From: Eubacterium aggregans
GTDB lineage: Bacteria > Bacillota > Clostridia > Eubacteriales > Eubacteriaceae
Length of the DNA stretch: 64,000 bases
NCBI RefSeq assembly: GCF_900107815.1
Contig: NZ_FNRK01000004.1
Location: 62,001 to 126,000, forward strand
Reading direction: 5' to 3'
The position numbers and the translations under genes are program-made. This document shows, piece after piece, positions 17,088-25,666 of the stretch (the stretch's first letter is position 1; the number at the start of each line of letters is the position of its first letter). The notes below the pieces were generated by a model. The model saw only the letters and a program-made list of their open reading frames with translations. It was not told where the DNA came from and did not search any database.

Positions 17088-17968
17088 GTTGCCAAAAAGG
17101 TACCGAGGATCATAAGCCCCAGGGCGATGAAAAATGACGGTCCTGGAACATTTGAAAATAGGATGAGGGAAAGCCCGGTACTGACAAAGGGGGCAATGGC
17201 GTAGCAGGCACTGGTGCGGGCGGCACCTAAATCCCGCTGGGCGCTGACATAACAGAAGATGCTCAGACCGTAGGCTACAAAGCCCAGAAGTAGCACCAGG
17301 GGGATAAGGGAAAGGGTGGGAAGGGATTCTCCGATGGCTAAAGCAATAACGAAGGCCCCGGTACCTGATCCAAAGCCCTTGACCATGACGATTTGGAGGG
17401 GGTCCTTCCGGGAGAGGACTCGGGTACAATTGTTTTCCAGGCCCCAGCAGCAGCAGGCCAAAAGGACGAGGAGTGCCCCGGGATTCAGGCAAATCGTACC
17501 CGTATCCTCAGCAGATAACAGGAGGCTGGCCAGGGTGATGAGCCCAATGCCAGCCCATAAGCCCCTGGGAATACGCTCATGGAAGAACACCAATGCCAGG
17601 ACAGCGGTTGCTACGATTTCAAAATTATTAAGGGGGGCGACGGTGGCGGCGTTGGTAAGATTCAGACCAAGCATTAAAAGAATGGGTGCCGCAATATCGA
17701 GCCCGATCATGGCCAGGATGGCGGGCATCTGCTCACGGGTTAGCCCTTCCGCTTGATGCTCGGGACAGGCTAATTTCCGGATAGAACCTAAAACCACCAT
17801 GCCCATACCGGCGCCAAGGTAAAGGAAGGCAGCCAGCATCGTAGGGCTGATGGTATTCAGCAGTATTTTGGAAACAGGTGTGCTGATGGCATAAAGAAAG
17901 GCCGCCAGAAGGGCGAAGCCCAAGGCCTTGGAGTTGGTAGCGGAGAGACGATGGTCAATGGAATTCAT
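17072..17968 (-). CDS. EamA/DMT-family transporter
   Basis: A 298-residue membrane protein with about ten helices in two EamA (DUF6) repeats, as in the drug/metabolite transporter superfamily. The first repeat begins around 15 (LGFALLAAFLYAISTPVSK) and the second around 158 (LLVLLACCCWGLENN). Members export amino acids, metabolites or drugs; the substrate here cannot be told. It is a single-gene unit flanked by the shared terminator and by the feo promoter region. Confidence 0.87.
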   Translation of the reverse strand: MNSIDHRLSATNSKALGFALLAAFLYAISTPVSKILLNTISPTMLAAFLYLGAGMGMVVLGSIRKLACPEHQAEGLTREQMPAILAMIGLDIAAPILLMLGLNLTNAATVAPLNNFEIVATAVLALVFFHERIPRGLWAGIGLITLASLLLSAEDTGTICLNPGALLVLLACCCWGLENNCTRVLSRKDPLQIVMVKGFGSGTGAFVIALAIGESLPTLSLIPLVLLLGFVAYGLSIFCYVSAQRDLGAARTSACYAIAPFVSTGLSLILFSNVPGPSFFIALGLMILGTFLATKKTS

Positions 17969-18200
17969 GGCATACCTCCAATTGAATTTGGTGTTGAGTA
18001 TTCTAAAAGACCCCCCCAGGGGGTTATTTACAGCGTACAGCTTTTTGACGATTAAGTCAAGAATGAAGTTATTTTGAAATAATTCTAATGTATTTTAAGT
18101 GTTGACGCACAAAGTTAGTTGATATAAACTTTATGTACGAATGGTAGTACTGACAAACAATGTCAGCTTTAACAATCAATTTCGATTTAAGGAGGACAAA

Positions 18201-18413
18201 ATGATGCCTTTATCATTTATAAACACGGGGGAATCCGGTGAGATAAAACGGATTGGAGGATCTGATGATGTCAAGAAATTTTTAAATAATCTGGGTTTTA
18301 TTCCGGGGAGTACGATTACGGTGGTCAATCGTATGAATGGCAATGTCATCGTTAGTGTTCGAGATGCCCGGGTGGCCATCAGCCACGAAATGGCAAAGAA
18401 AATCATGATTTAG
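18201..18413 (+). CDS. feoA: FeoA domain protein 1
   Basis: A 70-residue SH3-like FeoA protein, a cytosolic partner of the FeoB ferrous iron transporter. The middle has LGFIPGSTITVVNRMNGNV and the end has the typical VAISHEMAKKIMI. I chose ATG 18201, directly after AAGGAGG, rather than an upstream start at 18141 that would add an atypical tail. It is the first of two tandem feoA genes, 11 bases before the second. Confidence 0.92.
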   Translation: MMPLSFINTGESGEIKRIGGSDDVKKFLNNLGFIPGSTITVVNRMNGNVIVSVRDARVAISHEMAKKIMI

Positions 18414-18424
18414 GAGGAAGTGTA

Positions 18425-18646
18425 TTGATAACCTTAAAAGAAACAAAGGTCGGGGAGACGGTCAAAGTCACCAAGCTTCATGGGATTGGTCCGGTTAAGC
18501 GACGTATTATGGATATGGGGATTACCAAAGGAACTTCAATTTCTGTACGAAAGGTCGCTCCCTTAGGCGATCCGGTCGAGGTAACGGTTCGAGGCTATGA
18601 ATTGTCCCTGAGGAAAGCGGATGCCGAGCTGATCGAGGTTGAATAA
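18425..18646 (+). CDS. feoA: FeoA domain protein 2 (TTG start)
   Basis: A 73-residue FeoA protein: LKETKVGETVKVTKLHG at the start, MDMGITKGTSISVRK in the middle and GYELSLRKADAELIEV at the end. The start is TTG at 18425; AGGAGG at 18412-18417 overlaps the stop of the first feoA and decides it. Paired FeoA proteins before FeoB are common in Clostridia. feoB follows after 61 bases. Confidence 0.92.
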   Translation: MITLKETKVGETVKVTKLHGIGPVKRRIMDMGITKGTSISVRKVAPLGDPVEVTVRGYELSLRKADAELIEVE

Positions 18647-18707
18647 ACGCGCTGATGCGCGATTATTTTTGGTGAAAGAGTTAGCGAAACTAATTTAGGA
18701 GGAATCA

Positions 18708-20855
18708 ATGGGAATACATCTTGCCCTGGCGGGGAATCCCAATTGTGGGAAGACGACGCTGTTTAATGCATTAACGGGATCCAACCAATTCGTTGGGAAT
18801 TGGCCTGGGGTCACTGTGGAAAAAAAGGAAGGAAAGTACCGGAAGGATAAGGAGATTGCCATCATCGACCTTCCTGGAATTTATTCTTTATCCCCCTACA
18901 CTTTAGAAGAAGTGGTTGCCCGGGAATACCTGGTGGGGGAACGCCCTGAGGTGGTCATTGATATCGTGGATGGAACCAATCTGGAAAGAAATCTGTATTT
19001 GACCACCCAGATCCTGGAAATGGGATTGCCGGTGGTTGTAGCGGTCAATATGATGGATTTGGTCCGTAAAAATGGGGATACCGTGGATATTCAGGCCATG
19101 GAAAAGGCTCTGGGCTGCCCGGTGGTGGAAATCTCTGCCATGAAAGGAGAAGGCCTTACGGAACTCATTGCAGCGGCGAAAAAAGCTGCTGCTGGGACTC
19201 CCGTCGTTCCAAAGCATCGATACAGTGGCTGTGTGGAGCACGCCCTGGCCCATATTGAGGAGGCGGTGCTCCATCATCTTCCAGAAGAGCAGCAGCGTTT
19301 TTACGCCATCAAGTGCTTCGAACGGGATGAAAAAATCCATGAATCCCTGGGCCTTGATGCCCCGGCAATCCAGCATATCGCTAAGGATATTATCGATTGT
19401 GAAAAGGAACTGGATGATGATGCAGAAAGCATTATCACCGGGGAACGCTACGATTATATTGAGGGCGTCATCGGAAAATGTCATTCCCAAAAGACCCGGG
19501 GGCAGCTGAGTATCTCCGATAAAATCGACCGGGTGGTCACCAATCGATTTGCGGCCATGCCTATTTTTGCGGCGGTGATGGTTCTGGTCTATTATGTTTC
19601 AGTGACCACCGTGGGGACCTTTTTAACGGACTGGACTAATGATACCCTCTTTGGGGCCTGGATTATTCCCAGTGCGTCAGCAGGGCTAGAGGCCATTGGC
19701 TGTGCCGATTGGCTCTCCGGACTTTTAGTGGATGGCGTTCTGAGCGGTGTGGGTGCGGTATTGGGATTTGTACCCCAGATGCTGGTGCTCTTCCTGTTCC
19801 TTGCCTTTCTGGAATCCTGCGGCTACATGGCCCGGGTTGCCTTTATCATGGACCGGATTTTTAGAAAATTTGGGTTGTCGGGTAAATCCTTTATCCCCAT
19901 GTTAATTGGATCGGGATGTGGTGTCCCCGGGATTATGGCCTCCCGAACCATTGAGAATGTCAGGGATCGCCGGATGACCATTATGACGACGACCTTTATC
20001 CCCTGTTCGGCAAAGCTGCCCATTATTGCCCTCATTGCAGGAGCCTTATTTGGTGGCGCCTGGTGGGTAGCACCCAGTGCTTATTTCGTGGGAATTTTTG
20101 CCATTGTTTGTTCTGGGATTGTTTTAAAGAAAACCCGGATGTTCACCGGGGACCCCGCGCCTTTCGTCATGGAGCTGCCGGCCTATCACTGGCCAAGGGT
20201 ATCGGATGTGCTGAGAAGCACCTGGGAACGGGGCTGGGCCTTTATCAAACGGGCGGGCACCATCATCCTGTTATCGACCATCATCGTCTGGTCTCTCCAA
20301 AGCTTTGGCATGGTGGACGGAGGCATTGGTATGGTGGAGGATATGAACGAGAGCTTTTTAGCAGCCATCGGTTCGGCCTTTGCCTGGATATTCACACCCC
20401 TGGGATGGGGGAATTGGCAGGCCGCGGTGGCGGCCATCACCGGTCTTGTGGCCAAGGAAAACGTGGTGGGAACCTTTGGGGTGCTCTATGGCTTCTCTGA
20501 GGTGGCTGAAGATGGCGCAGAGGTCTGGGGTACCCTGGCCGCCAGCTTTACTGTGTTTTCTGCCTATTCCTTCCTGGTATTCAATCTGCTGTGTGCCCCT
20601 TGCTTTGCAGCCATGGGCGCCATTAAGGGTGAAATGCAAAGTGCAAAATGGTTTTGGTTTGCCATTGGTTATCAATGTGGCTTAGCCTATGCGGTTGCCC
20701 TGTGTGTCTATCAAATCGGGACCTTTATTTCAACTGGGGCCTTTACCCTGGGGACGGTGGTGGCCATTCTGCTGATCATCGGCTTTTTATACCTTCTCTT
20801 CCGGCCCGAAAAAAAGGTGGACGCTGTGGGTAATCCTAAGACTGTTGAATTATAA
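18708..20855 (+). CDS. feoB: Ferrous iron transport protein B
   Basis: A 715-residue Fe(II) transporter. The N-terminal G-domain has GNPNCGKTT (9-17), DLPG near 54 and NMMD near 114, followed by a helical linker to about 265. The C-terminal membrane domain has about ten helices with two Gate repeats; MLIGSGCGVPGIMASR near 397 carries the conserved pore cysteine region. A good GGAGG site precedes it. The operon is feoA-feoA-feoB plus the Cys-rich small protein. It is most likely iron-regulated, but no clear Fur or DtxR box was identified. Confidence 0.97.
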   Translation: MGIHLALAGNPNCGKTTLFNALTGSNQFVGNWPGVTVEKKEGKYRKDKEIAIIDLPGIYSLSPYTLEEVVAREYLVGERPEVVIDIVDGTNLERNLYLTTQILEMGLPVVVAVNMMDLVRKNGDTVDIQAMEKALGCPVVEISAMKGEGLTELIAAAKKAAAGTPVVPKHRYSGCVEHALAHIEEAVLHHLPEEQQRFYAIKCFERDEKIHESLGLDAPAIQHIAKDIIDCEKELDDDAESIITGERYDYIEGVIGKCHSQKTRGQLSISDKIDRVVTNRFAAMPIFAAVMVLVYYVSVTTVGTFLTDWTNDTLFGAWIIPSASAGLEAIGCADWLSGLLVDGVLSGVGAVLGFVPQMLVLFLFLAFLESCGYMARVAFIMDRIFRKFGLSGKSFIPMLIGSGCGVPGIMASRTIENVRDRRMTIMTTTFIPCSAKLPIIALIAGALFGGAWWVAPSAYFVGIFAIVCSGIVLKKTRMFTGDPAPFVMELPAYHWPRVSDVLRSTWERGWAFIKRAGTIILLSTIIVWSLQSFGMVDGGIGMVEDMNESFLAAIGSAFAWIFTPLGWGNWQAAVAAITGLVAKENVVGTFGVLYGFSEVAEDGAEVWGTLAASFTVFSAYSFLVFNLLCAPCFAAMGAIKGEMQSAKWFWFAIGYQCGLAYAVALCVYQIGTFISTGAFTLGTVVAILLIIGFLYLLFRPEKKVDAVGNPKTVEL

Positions 20856-20885
20856 TCATTGTAAAAATAGGAAGGAGGACACTCT

Positions 20886-21065
20886 ATGGGAACCTTTATT
20901 GTCGGCGGAGTACTGTTGGCGATAGTCGCTGCCATTGTCATTAAATTGGTACGGGATAAAAAGAAAGGCGGTGGCTGTGGTTGCGGCTGTACCTCCTGCC
21001 CCCATGCCAGCAGCTGTGGCGGTGATAAAAAAACATCGGATACAGATACTGATAAGGAAGAGTAA
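20886..21065 (+). CDS. FeoB-associated Cys-rich membrane protein
   Basis: A 59-residue protein: one N-terminal membrane helix (about 3-22), a basic stretch KLVRDKKK, then a cluster of cysteines (GCGCGCTSCPHASSCGG) and an acidic tail. This is the FeoB-associated Cys-rich membrane protein family, which often follows feoB in Bacillota. AAGGAGGACA precedes the start. It is 30 bases after feoB and directly before a terminator. The cysteines may handle iron or protect the transporter; the role is not proven. Confidence 0.88.
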   Translation: MGTFIVGGVLLAIVAAIVIKLVRDKKKGGGCGCGCTSCPHASSCGGDKKTSDTDTDKEE

Positions 21066-21079
21066 ATTAATATTGACAG

Positions 21080-21118
21080 ACACCCTCTAGGACCCTTCGT
21101 CCTGGAGGGTGTTTTTTT
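21080..21118 (+). terminator. Terminator after the feo operon
   Basis: ACACCCTCTAGGAC pairs with GTCCTGGAGGGTGT around a short CCTTC loop, followed by seven Ts. It closes the feo operon 15 bases after the last stop. Confidence 0.92.
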
Positions 21119-21151
21119 GAGCAATTTACATTAAAAAAAATTCTAAAAGCC

Positions 21152-21207
21152 TTGACTTTTGAAAAAAAGTGACATAATATCAATATATGAATGATTGTTC
21201 ATATATT
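21152..21207 (+). promoter_or_regulatory. Metal-ATPase promoter with ArsR/SmtB-like operator
   Basis: TTGACT (21152-21157), a 17-base spacer and TAATAT (21175-21180) form a strong promoter. Directly after the -10 lies a perfect inverted repeat with 10-bp arms: AATATATGAA (21182-21191) and TTCATATATT (21198-21207). Its TGAA-N6-TTCA core resembles operators of metal-sensing ArsR/SmtB repressors. No such repressor gene is adjacent, so it would act in trans. Confidence 0.75.
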
Positions 21208-21232
21208 AATATAAAATCATAAGGAGATTGCG

Positions 21233-23557
21233 ATGTCCAACCATCATAAAGAACAAGAGCATACCCAAGGGCACGACCATACCCATGGTGAAGCCTGCGG
21301 CTGCGGTCATGACTATCATGATCACGACCATGAATCCAAAAACGAAAAGCATGAAGGCTGTAACTGCGGCCACGACCACCATGGTCATCATCATACCAAA
21401 GAACCGGAGACTCAGGATGGCGGGAAGGTGACCGAGGGCCATGAGGCCAGGGTCTACACCATCGAAAACCTGGGTTGCGCCAATTGTGCGGCGAAGATGG
21501 AAAAACGCATTAGCGCCCTCCCGGAGGTGTCCAGTGCCTCCATAACCTTTGCCACCAAGGAACTGCGCTTAACAGCAGCAAATCAGGACCGCCTGCTGCC
21601 GGAAATAGAGGCCATCTGTCAAAAAATTGAAAATGGGGTCCATCTGGTGGCAAAAGAAGGTGGCCGAAAGAAAGAAATCCAAAGATCTAAAAGATTTTTC
21701 ACAAAGGATCGATTGAATCTCATTTCCCTCATTTTAGGCGGTATATTCTTCATTGGTGTCGAAATATACCATGAAATCAGCGGAATCGAGACCTACTCTA
21801 TGCCTCTGATCATTGCCTTTGTGGTGGCCTATCTTGTACTAGGGGGAAACATTGTTTTAACTGCGGTTAAAAATCTCTTCAAGGGACAGGTGTTCGATGA
21901 AAACTTCTTGATGAGTGTCGCCACACTGGGGGCCTTTGCCATCGCCCAATACCCCGAAGCCGTAGGTGTTATGCTCTTCTTTCGAATTGGGATAACCTTC
22001 GAGCATTATGCTGTGGAGCGCAGCCGAAGCCAGATTATGGAGGCGGTGGACCTTCGACCAGAAACGGTCAACTTATTGGTGGGTGAGTCGGTCAAAATTA
22101 TCGGTGCTGAGGAAGCTCAGGTGGGGGATATCCTTCTGGTGCGACCAGGGGACCGCATTCCCCTGGATGGCATCGTCATTGATGGGGAAAGCCGCATTGA
22201 TACCGCTGCGATCACCGGAGAGCCGGTACCCGTTGGAGTCAGCACTGGGGATGAAGTCATCTCAGGCTGTGTCAATACCTCCGGGGCCCTTAAAATCCGG
22301 GTAGAAAAGGGATTGGAGGAATCCATGGTCACCCGGATACTGGACTCCGTGGAAAATGCCGCCGCCAGCAAGCCGAGAATTGACAATTTTATTACCCGGT
22401 TCGCCCGGGTATACACCCCGGTGGTGGTGGTTATTGCCCTGTTTACCGCAGTGGGCATTCCTCTGATTACTGGACAGGCCTTCTACCCCTGGATTTATAC
22501 AGCCCTGAGCTTTTTAGTGATGAGCTGCCCCTGTGCCCTGGTGCTGTCGGTGCCCCTGGCCTTCTTCTGCGGCATTGGCGCCGGATCAAAAAAAGGCATT
22601 CTGTTTAAGGGCGGCGTTGTCATGGAAGTTTTGGCTAACATTAAGGCGGTGGTCATGGATAAAACCGGGACCATTACCCAGGGAAATTTTGTGGTGCAGC
22701 AGGTCATTCCCACAGGAAATTTTGGGGAGACAGAGCTTCTGGCCCTGGCCGCATCCTGTGAACAGGTGTCCACCCATCCCATCGCCACAAGCATCGTGGC
22801 GGCGGCGGAGGCCCGTGGCCTGACCTTAAATGCCCCCGAGGCCGTTGAGGAGCTGTCCGGTAAGGGGATCGTGGCTACCCAGGGAGACCGGACGGTTTTG
22901 TGCGGTAATGTCAAGCTCATGGAATTCAAGGGCATTGACCTGGCTGGTCGTGTTAAGGCACAGCGGGGTTCTGAGGTGCTCCTGGCGGTGGACGGCGTTT
23001 ACGCCGGACAGATTATCGTGGCGGATACCCTTAAGCCTGAGGCCAGATCGGCCATCTCCCGGATTAAGGACAACCATATCCTAACGGCCATGCTCACCGG
23101 GGATGCCCAGGACAGTGCAGATGCCGTGGCGGCAGAGGCGGGTGTGGAAGAAGTCCACGCCCGGCTACTACCCCAGGATAAGCTGGCTGAATTGGGACGG
23201 ATTCGGGATAAAATCGGGTCCGTCATGTTCGTCGGCGACGGCATTAACGATGCGCCGGTGTTAGCCGGGGCCGATGTGGGAGCCGCCATGGGCAGCGGTG
23301 CCGATGCCGCCATCGAGGCTGCGGATGTGGTGTTTATGAATTCAAATTTAGATGCCATTCCAGCCGCCATCGAAATTGCAAAGAAGACCTTAGGGATTTC
23401 CTGGCAGAACGTTGTTTTTGCTCTAACCATTAAAATTATCGTGATGATTCTGGGTTTAACGGGGATTTACGCCAATATGTGGCTGGCAGTCTTTGCAGAT
23501 ACCGGGGTTGCCTTCCTGTGTATTCTCAATTCCATTCGTATCTTATATAGTAAGTAA
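21233..23557 (+). CDS. Zn/Cd/Pb-type P1B ATPase
   Basis: A 774-residue heavy-metal exporter. About 60 N-terminal residues are very rich in His with Cys-Gly pairs (GHDHTHGEACGCGHDYHDHD). A heavy-metal-associated domain with C82xxC85 (GCANCAAKM) follows. The CPC ion motif is at C432-C434 (MSCPCALVL), the phosphorylation site at D476 (DKTGTIT) and GDGINDAPV near 665. The CPC plus His-rich tail favours Zn(II)/Cd(II) over copper. The operator at its promoter fits metal-induced expression. It is a single gene with its own terminator. Confidence 0.93.
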   Translation: MSNHHKEQEHTQGHDHTHGEACGCGHDYHDHDHESKNEKHEGCNCGHDHHGHHHTKEPETQDGGKVTEGHEARVYTIENLGCANCAAKMEKRISALPEVSSASITFATKELRLTAANQDRLLPEIEAICQKIENGVHLVAKEGGRKKEIQRSKRFFTKDRLNLISLILGGIFFIGVEIYHEISGIETYSMPLIIAFVVAYLVLGGNIVLTAVKNLFKGQVFDENFLMSVATLGAFAIAQYPEAVGVMLFFRIGITFEHYAVERSRSQIMEAVDLRPETVNLLVGESVKIIGAEEAQVGDILLVRPGDRIPLDGIVIDGESRIDTAAITGEPVPVGVSTGDEVISGCVNTSGALKIRVEKGLEESMVTRILDSVENAAASKPRIDNFITRFARVYTPVVVVIALFTAVGIPLITGQAFYPWIYTALSFLVMSCPCALVLSVPLAFFCGIGAGSKKGILFKGGVVMEVLANIKAVVMDKTGTITQGNFVVQQVIPTGNFGETELLALAASCEQVSTHPIATSIVAAAEARGLTLNAPEAVEELSGKGIVATQGDRTVLCGNVKLMEFKGIDLAGRVKAQRGSEVLLAVDGVYAGQIIVADTLKPEARSAISRIKDNHILTAMLTGDAQDSADAVAAEAGVEEVHARLLPQDKLAELGRIRDKIGSVMFVGDGINDAPVLAGADVGAAMGSGADAAIEAADVVFMNSNLDAIPAAIEIAKKTLGISWQNVVFALTIKIIVMILGLTGIYANMWLAVFADTGVAFLCILNSIRILYSK

Positions 23558-23563
23558 TATTTG

Positions 23564-23604
23564 CCGGGGACCGAAGTCGAATGCTTTGGGTCCCGGTTTT
23601 TTAA
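23564..23604 (+). terminator. Terminator after the metal ATPase
   Basis: CCGGGGACC (23564-23572) pairs with GGGTCCCGG (23588-23596) with minor mismatch, followed by TTTTTTAATT. Confidence 0.87.
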
Positions 23605-23694
23605 TTGCGCTTGTATTTTTATGGGGGATGCTCTAAAATAAAAATAAGTTAATCGAAAGAGTCGATTGGGTTTGCAATCAAGAAGGAGGGCGTT

Positions 23695-24639
23695 ATGAAA
23701 AAATATTGGAATGTGCTATGGTGTGTATTGGTGATGGCAGGGCTTGTATTGGCAGTGTCCGGATGCCAAAGCAACAGTGGAGCATCTGGAAAGGTTGAGG
23801 GGGTATCGGGGCAGACGGGCTATCCCTTGACCATTACTGATGATTTGGGGACAGAGGTGACCCTGGATGCCCAGCCAGAGCGGATTGTTTCCCTCTCGCC
23901 GGCCAATACTGAGATTGTATTTGCCCTGGGGGCAGAGGATCGGCTAGTCGGTCGTACGGACTATTGTAACTACCCGGCAGAGGCTGCTGCTGTGGCTAGT
24001 ATTGGGGATTACAATGCCCCCAATGTGGAAAAAATTGTCGGACTAAGCCCGGATCTGGTGTTGGCGACAGATTTTATCGATGACAATGTCCGAAAGCAGC
24101 TTGAAAATACCGGGGCCAAGGTTGTGGTGTTTTCAGCGACGAGCATTGACGGGGTGATGGGGGATATTGTCATCACTGGCAAGCTGATCAACGCCAACGA
24201 TTCTGCTAAGACCCTGGTAGAAGGAATGGAAGCAGAGCAGAAGAAGCTGGCCGATGCTTGTGCTGGGGTCAGTGTCCAGAAGTCAGTGTTCATCGATTTA
24301 GGGGATTATTACAGTGCGGGAAGTGGCTCCCTATTGGGATCCATGATGGATGAAATGAATGTGAAGAATATTGCAGCTACGGGGAATACAGCCTGGCCCC
24401 AGTTGTCCGTGGAGCAGATTATTGCCGATAATCCCGATGTGTACATCTCTTTTCTGACTACGGCAGAATCCATTGCCGCAGTACCGGGCTTTAACCAGGT
24501 GACGGCCATTGCAAAGGGGCAGGTTTATGCCTATGGGATGACTTCCCCTGAGGCGGATCTCATGCAGCGCCCGGGCCCACGGATTGTGGAGGGCTTACGG
24601 CTCTTTGTTCAGGATATCTACCCGGATATCATTAAATGA
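23695..24639 (+). CDS. btuF: Corrinoid/iron-complex ABC transporter binding lipoprotein
   Basis: A 314-residue periplasmic-binding-protein family member (BtuF/FepB-like). The N-terminal signal ends in a lipobox, AVSGC with Cys24 or so as the lipid-anchored residue. A Ser/Gly-rich linker follows and then QPERIVSLSPANTEI, the usual start of the BtuF-like fold. AGAAGGAGGG precedes the start. The permease gene overlaps by 4 bases. Cobalamin or cobinamide is the probable ligand because the next operons concern cobalt and B12; a heme or siderophore ligand cannot be excluded. Confidence 0.85.
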   Translation: MKKYWNVLWCVLVMAGLVLAVSGCQSNSGASGKVEGVSGQTGYPLTITDDLGTEVTLDAQPERIVSLSPANTEIVFALGAEDRLVGRTDYCNYPAEAAAVASIGDYNAPNVEKIVGLSPDLVLATDFIDDNVRKQLENTGAKVVVFSATSIDGVMGDIVITGKLINANDSAKTLVEGMEAEQKKLADACAGVSVQKSVFIDLGDYYSAGSGSLLGSMMDEMNVKNIAATGNTAWPQLSVEQIIADNPDVYISFLTTAESIAAVPGFNQVTAIAKGQVYAYGMTSPEADLMQRPGPRIVEGLRLFVQDIYPDIIK

Positions 24640-25664
24640 AGAAGCACTTAAAAAAATACGCCCTGCCCCTGCTGGTGGTGGGGTGTTTACTTCTGATTTA
24701 TATCTGCACCCTTATGGGGATTACGTCCATTCCCTTTGGAGAAGCCAACCGGATTCTGTTGTACCAATTGCTTCACATCGACATAGGAGGAAGCAGTGCC
24801 AGCGCGGGCCACGGGGCCATTATCTGGGATGTACGTCTGCCCCGGGTTATTCTGGGGTTTTTGACAGGAGGGGCACTGGCTGTTTGTGGTGGGGCATATC
24901 AGGGCATCTTCAAGAATCCCATGGCCGATCCCTATATCCTGGGAGTGTCCTCTGGGGCAGCCCTGGGGGCAGCTATCGGCATTGTCCTGCATTTTGATAC
25001 CAGCTTCATGGGGATGGGGGGGACGGCCATTTTGGCCTTTATTGGGGCCTTTGTTACCATTTTTTTGGTTTATCGAATTTCCAGGGTAGGACGGCGGGTG
25101 CCCGTGGGAAGCCTGCTTCTTTCCGGTATCGCAGTGGGTCAGAGCCTCTCTGCTTTTATGTCCCTTCTTATGATTTTCAATGTCCAGAGTATGAATGCCA
25201 TTATGTTTTGGACCATGGGCAGCTTCAATGGAACGGGTTGGGACCAGGTCTTTATTGTCCTGCCTTTTGTGCTTTTGGGGTGCGTGGTGTTGGCAACAAC
25301 GGTTCGGGAACTGGATATTATGCTTTTAGGAGAGGACACGGCTACCCAGCTGGGAGTGGACACAGAGCGTCTTAAAAAGAAGGTCCTGATTGCCTCATCC
25401 ATCGTCGTGGCGGCGGTGGTTTCAGTGACGGGGATTATTGGTTTCGTGGGCCTGGTGGTTCCCCATGTGGTACGGATGCTCACTGGTCCCAAGCATCGGG
25501 TGCTTTTGCCCTTATCCATGGTTTTGGGCGGAGCCTTTCTGGTATGCTGCGACACTTTGGCCCGAAGTGTGGCCAGCCAGGAGATTCCTGTGGGGATTAT
25601 CACCGCAGCCTTTGGTGGTCCCTTTTTTATTTATCTCCTGCGTAAAACCAGGAAGGGGGTATAG
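24636..25664 (+). CDS. btuC: FecCD/BtuC-family ABC transporter permease
   Basis: A 342-residue membrane protein with about ten helices. Family segments include VRLPRVILGFLTGGALAVCG near 67, GVSSGAALGAA near 108 and the coupling region VGFVGLVVPHVVRML near 268. It overlaps both neighbours tightly (4 bases after btuF, 2 bases before btuD), so the three form one importer operon. Confidence 0.92.
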   Translation: MKKHLKKYALPLLVVGCLLLIYICTLMGITSIPFGEANRILLYQLLHIDIGGSSASAGHGAIIWDVRLPRVILGFLTGGALAVCGGAYQGIFKNPMADPYILGVSSGAALGAAIGIVLHFDTSFMGMGGTAILAFIGAFVTIFLVYRISRVGRRVPVGSLLLSGIAVGQSLSAFMSLLMIFNVQSMNAIMFWTMGSFNGTGWDQVFIVLPFVLLGCVVLATTVRELDIMLLGEDTATQLGVDTERLKKKVLIASSIVVAAVVSVTGIIGFVGLVVPHVVRMLTGPKHRVLLPLSMVLGGAFLVCCDTLARSVASQEIPVGIITAAFGGPFFIYLLRKTRKGV

Positions 25665-25666
25665 CC

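Noticed and set aside
18061-18130. Fur or DtxR box upstream of feoA
   Set aside because: There is an AT-rich palindrome, TTATTTTGAAATAA, near 18069-18084, but it does not match a known iron box well enough to call.
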